From Acidobacteriaceae bacterium dw_441 (GTDB lineage Bacteria > Acidobacteriota > Terriglobia > Terriglobales > Acidobacteriaceae): a stretch of DNA of 64,000 nucleotides. Shown here piece by piece: positions 63,777 to 64,000 of this stretch (within the stretch, counting starts at the first letter, position 1; every line of letters starts with the position of its first letter). The position numbers were made by a program, and so were the translations under genes. The notes beneath the pieces were generated by a model that was not told the origin of the DNA, did not search any database, and was given only the letters and a program-made list of their open reading frames with translations. The stretch covers positions 1,798,001 through 1,862,000 of the forward strand of contig JAAVVA010000001.1 in the NCBI GenBank assembly GCA_018449715.1. The letters run 5' to 3'.

Positions 63777-64000
63777 CGGCCCACCTCGCCGTCACCTTCG
63801 ACCTTTTTATGCAGATTGACAGTTGCCTGCTTCGCCAGCATTGCCAACAGGTCGTTGTACTCTTCCCGACTGAGTACCTTGTCGTAGTTATGAGGCATAA
63901 GTGAAATCTTCGACTCCTCTACTGATTTCAACTCCGCACGGTCGAGCAGATGCAGGTGATTCTGATTATCGAGAAGCTGGATCGAAAAATTATCCTGGTT
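63773..64000 (-). CDS. C-terminal end of a cytochrome c-type protein, truncated by the window
   Basis: The last 75 codons are visible: 'NQDNFSIQLLDNQNHLHLLDRAELKSVEESKISLMPHNYDKVLSREEYNDLLAMLAKQ' plus a polar tail. The 'SLMP' Met and final helix are the pattern of a putative haem-binding domain at the end of multi-domain cytochromes. The haem CxxCH would lie to the right of the window. It overlaps the dehydrogenase start by ATGA, so it probably is the electron acceptor of that enzyme. Confidence 0.65.
   Translation of the reverse strand, partial: NQDNFSIQLLDNQNHLHLLDRAELKSVEESKISLMPHNYDKVLSREEYNDLLAMLAKQATVNLHKKVEGDGEVGR

Overview
The window is about 64 kb of a GC-rich bacterial chromosome and most resembles Acidobacteriota of the Terriglobus/Granulicella/Edaphobacter type. 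The evidence is a PadR regulator coupled to a very long FtsX/MacB-type permease (the acidobacterial ADOP arrangement), an Oar-like TonB-dependent receptor with an N-terminal carboxypeptidase-regulatory domain, and many secreted M16/M19/M28 peptidases and PQQ-type propellers. The genus is an inference; no rRNA is present.

Layout. 1-1.85 kb: end of one M16 peptidase and a second M16 subunit. 2-8.3 kb: two tandem-duplicated GT2 glycosyltransferases, a Wzx-like flippase, glmU and an HD-GYP response regulator. 8.3-10.4 kb: pterin dehydratase, recO, a seven-iron ferredoxin and yjbQ. 10.3-15.3 kb: flagellar block, flbD-motA-motB on minus and fliC-fliD-fliS on plus, with sigma-28-like and sigma-54-like promoter candidates. 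15.4-17.3 kb: a His/Cys/Met-rich secreted protein and an outer-membrane protein, possibly metal related. 17.3-23.6 kb: rdgB and the sdhC-sdhA-...-sdhB operon interrupted by a small membrane protein and an acyltransferase, then a GlcG/HbpS-like protein. 23.6-33.9 kb: housekeeping and peptidase genes (M19 dipeptidase, pyrE, mtnA, GT39-like, mscL with a zinc ribbon, M28, thiC, YciF-like). 34-37 kb: PadR plus ADOP permease. 37.1-40.5 kb: cytochrome c maturation operon ccmE-ccmA-ybaK-ccmB-ccmC-ccmD, with a Cys-type CcmE. 40.7-45.5 kb: a YncE-like lipoprotein, a frameshifted pseudogene, yihY, queG and a hypothetical gene. tRNA-Ser(CGA) lies at 45.6 kb.

From about 46 kb to the end the base composition drops visibly. 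This part holds a coherent carbohydrate locus: a TonB receptor, a cytochrome c/helix-hairpin-helix fusion, a LacI-family repressor, and a long minus-strand run encoding (in transcription order) a cytochrome c end, a PQQ alcohol/sugar dehydrogenase, a mutarotase-SMP30 fusion, two paralogous PQQ-like propellers, a cupin, a TIM-barrel isomerase, a Gfo/Idh/MocA oxidoreductase, a DUF1080 protein and a DUF4432 protein.

The strongest new observation is a local regulon. A 14-bp palindrome, ATGAGACGTCTCAT, lies at three promoters (46060, 50298 as a degenerate copy, 60152). Each time it sits 8-12 bp downstream of a TTGACA-N18-TAnnAT/TATATT promoter, which is the expected repression position for the LacI-family protein encoded at 50449. 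The locus probably imports and oxidises a sugar or glycoside, possibly through a 3-keto intermediate; the substrate is unknown.
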